Of a DNA stretch of 64,000 nt, positions 63,277 through 64,000 are shown in pieces. Source of the DNA: Pseudomonadota bacterium (GTDB taxonomy: Bacteria; Bdellovibrionota; UBA1018; CAIMNF01). The position numbers were made by a program, and so were the translations under genes. How positions within the stretch are numbered: the stretch's first letter is position 1; every line of letters starts with the position of its first letter. The stretch spans positions 1 to 64,000 of the forward strand of contig JAIXOQ010000004.1 in assembly GCA_027486675.1 (NCBI GenBank). The letters are read 5' to 3'. The notes under the pieces are model-generated. The model saw only the letters and a program-made list of their open reading frames with translations. It was not told the DNA's origin and did no database searches.

Positions 63277-63480
63277 TATACACGAGCCAAACTAGATGCG
63301 ATAGCAAGCGACGCCTTAAGGACCTACGGAAGCACCATCGCGGACATCACACGCCACATGAATGCCCCCAAGATCCCGCCCCGCCGGGGACACGAGTGGC
63401 ACTACATGACCATCAGAAGCATTTTAATTCAGCCGTGTGCCGGATGCTTGCAATTTCAGTGCTCCAGGCAGAACCCATAA
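63277..63480 (+). pseudogene. Fragment of a serine-recombinase-type domain
   Basis: The frame reads LDAIASDALRTYGSTIADIT then NAPKIPPRRGHEWHYMTIRSIL, which is the usual recombinase-domain pattern (ATELNARGIPTPRGGxW..TTVRRIL). Catalytic parts are absent and there is no sensible start, so I treat it as a leftover of a mobile element or a small stand-alone derivative. It overlaps nothing essential of the divergent PhzF gene. Confidence 0.5.
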
Positions 63481-63486
63481 TTCTTC

Positions 63487-63515
63487 TCGACATAGTATGC
63501 CATATATGGCATAAT
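63487..63515 (+). promoter_or_regulatory. Toxin-antitoxin promoter with palindromic operator
   Basis: TCGACA (63487-63492), 17 bases, then CATAAT (63510-63515) form a sigma70-type promoter. The 18-bp perfect palindrome TATGCCATATATGGCATA (63496-63513) covers the spacer and the start of the -10, as expected for an antitoxin-bound operator. Transcription would start at about 63522, two bases before the toxin ATG. Confidence 0.75.
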
Positions 63516-63523
63516 CGTACATA

Positions 63524-63823
63524 ATGAGGGTGAAGCGCACTGACGAGTTTGATGCCTGGTTTGACGACCAGAATGTAAAAGACCAGGCTCAGGTGGATGC
63601 TCGCATCCAAAGAATTGAAGATCATGATCATTTCGGTGACGCAAAGGATTTGGGAGAAGGCTTAGCTGAACTTCGCTGGGCAAATGGTAGGCGAGTCTAC
63701 TTCACTCGAGTTTACGATACAGATGGTTCACTCGTTTTATTGATTTTAGGAGGAATGAAGAATGGCCAGAAAAAAGACATCAAAAAAGCAAGGCTTCTCG
63801 TTCGAAAATATGCCCATGCTTGA
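63524..63823 (+). CDS. RelE/HigB-type toxin (addiction module killer)
   Basis: The protein has 99 residues. The pattern TDEFDAWFDDQNVKDQAQVDARIQRI, DLGEGLAELRWANGRRVYFTRVY and GGMKNGQKKDIKKARLL is that of the phage-derived HigB/killer group (RelE fold), ribosome-dependent mRNA nucleases. Arg and Lys in GRRVYFTR and KKDIKKA are the likely active or rRNA-contacting residues. It is first in a toxin-then-antitoxin order. Confidence 0.9.
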   Translation: MRVKRTDEFDAWFDDQNVKDQAQVDARIQRIEDHDHFGDAKDLGEGLAELRWANGRRVYFTRVYDTDGSLVLLILGGMKNGQKKDIKKARLLVRKYAHA

Positions 63824-64000
63824 GCTGAAGTCGAACGTTAAGTTTAAGGATGCCAAGGCGTCTGATCGTTTGAAGGATAGGCACTATGTTGCCGCTGCGC
63901 TCATTCAGTGCCTTCAAGATGGCGATGCGGATGCATTTAAGGAAATTCTTGGTAGTTATCTAGACGTAGTGAATAAGAGCAATTTTTCGAAGAAAACAGA
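63762..64000 (+). CDS. HigA-type antitoxin (partial, cut by the window edge)
   Basis: Eighty residues are visible from ATG 63762, which has AGGAGG eight bases upstream and lies inside the toxin gene. The segment RHYVAAALIQCLQDGDADAF then GSYLDVVNKSNFSKKT matches the antidote family that pairs with this toxin, with the helix-turn-helix expected just beyond the edge. Confidence 0.85.
   Translation, partial: MARKKTSKKQGFSFENMPMLELKSNVKFKDAKASDRLKDRHYVAAALIQCLQDGDADAFKEILGSYLDVVNKSNFSKKT

Overview
The window looks like a chromosomal segment of a Gram-negative bacterium of roughly balanced GC. The best guess is a Bdellovibrio-like member of the Bdellovibrionota. That guess rests on gene content: mpl-type murein recycling, an L,D-transpeptidase-fold protein with an NTF2-like tail, FecR-type periplasmic proteins, HDOD and SpoIIE-type phosphatase signalling, the rpsA-sppA pair, many secreted proteins of no known family, and frequent GTG/TTG starts. 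No rRNA gene or phylogenetic marker was tested, so the assignment is an inference.

Layout. 1-2790 is the right end of an integrated element: a repeat-bearing helix-helix protein, a small HTH protein, a small basic protein and a large serine recombinase whose last codons are read antisense through a tRNA-Pro(UGG) gene at 2788-2863. 2877-5122 holds small housekeeping and membrane genes (FecR-like, RDD, EamA). 5219-12015 is a five-gene signalling operon: HDOD, histidine kinase, sigma54-type response regulator with GAFSGA instead of GAFTGA, HAMP/SpoIIE phosphatase, and a FecR-like surface or periplasmic protein. 12013-13034 is a compact insertion element with perfect 27-bp terminal inverted repeats. 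It sits exactly on the 3' ends of the two flanking genes.

13001-23874 is a long leftward gene train: zinc-ribbon membrane protein, ssb, glycosyltransferase, Csd6/Pgp2-like L,D-carboxypeptidase candidate, FAD oxidoreductase, beta-lactamase fold protein, hotdog protein, methyltransferase, mpl, coiled-coil filament-like protein and pyk. Most of these genes touch or overlap. 23898-27858 runs rightward: Rsm22-like methyltransferase, phosphatidylserine decarboxylase and a coupled trio (degenerate HDOD-like, STAS-like, short coiled coil). 27976-32996 is xylFGH translationally coupled to a secreted GH15 glucoamylase. 33014-39278 holds leftward rsmB, sppA, rpsA and a Cys/Gly-rich secreted protein. 39584-46829 holds hemW, grpE, dnaK, dnaJ (hrcA and CIRCE are missing), a Sel1-like lipoprotein and a dienelactone hydrolase. 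46833-50351 contains a DUF1304 protein, map, a VOC protein, a YkgJ protein preceded by an overlooked 37-residue Cys-rich gene, and a PlsC-like acyltransferase.

From about 50.4 kb the character changes to accessory sequence. It contains a natural fusion of a short-chain dehydrogenase with a cytochrome P450, and a split phosphorelay (kinase, receiver, Hpt) bordered by decayed genes. It continues with six secreted proteins of unknown function (one frameshifted), a wrecked DapA-family aldolase, a PhzF isomerase, a recombinase fragment and a higBA-type toxin-antitoxin pair that runs off the right edge.

The strongest candidates for new biology are the SDR-P450 fusion protein with its PlsC neighbour, the Cys-rich microprotein/YkgJ pair, the HDOD-like/STAS/coiled-coil trio, the inverted-repeat element that rewrote the ends of its neighbours, and the 55-62 kb cluster of secreted proteins.
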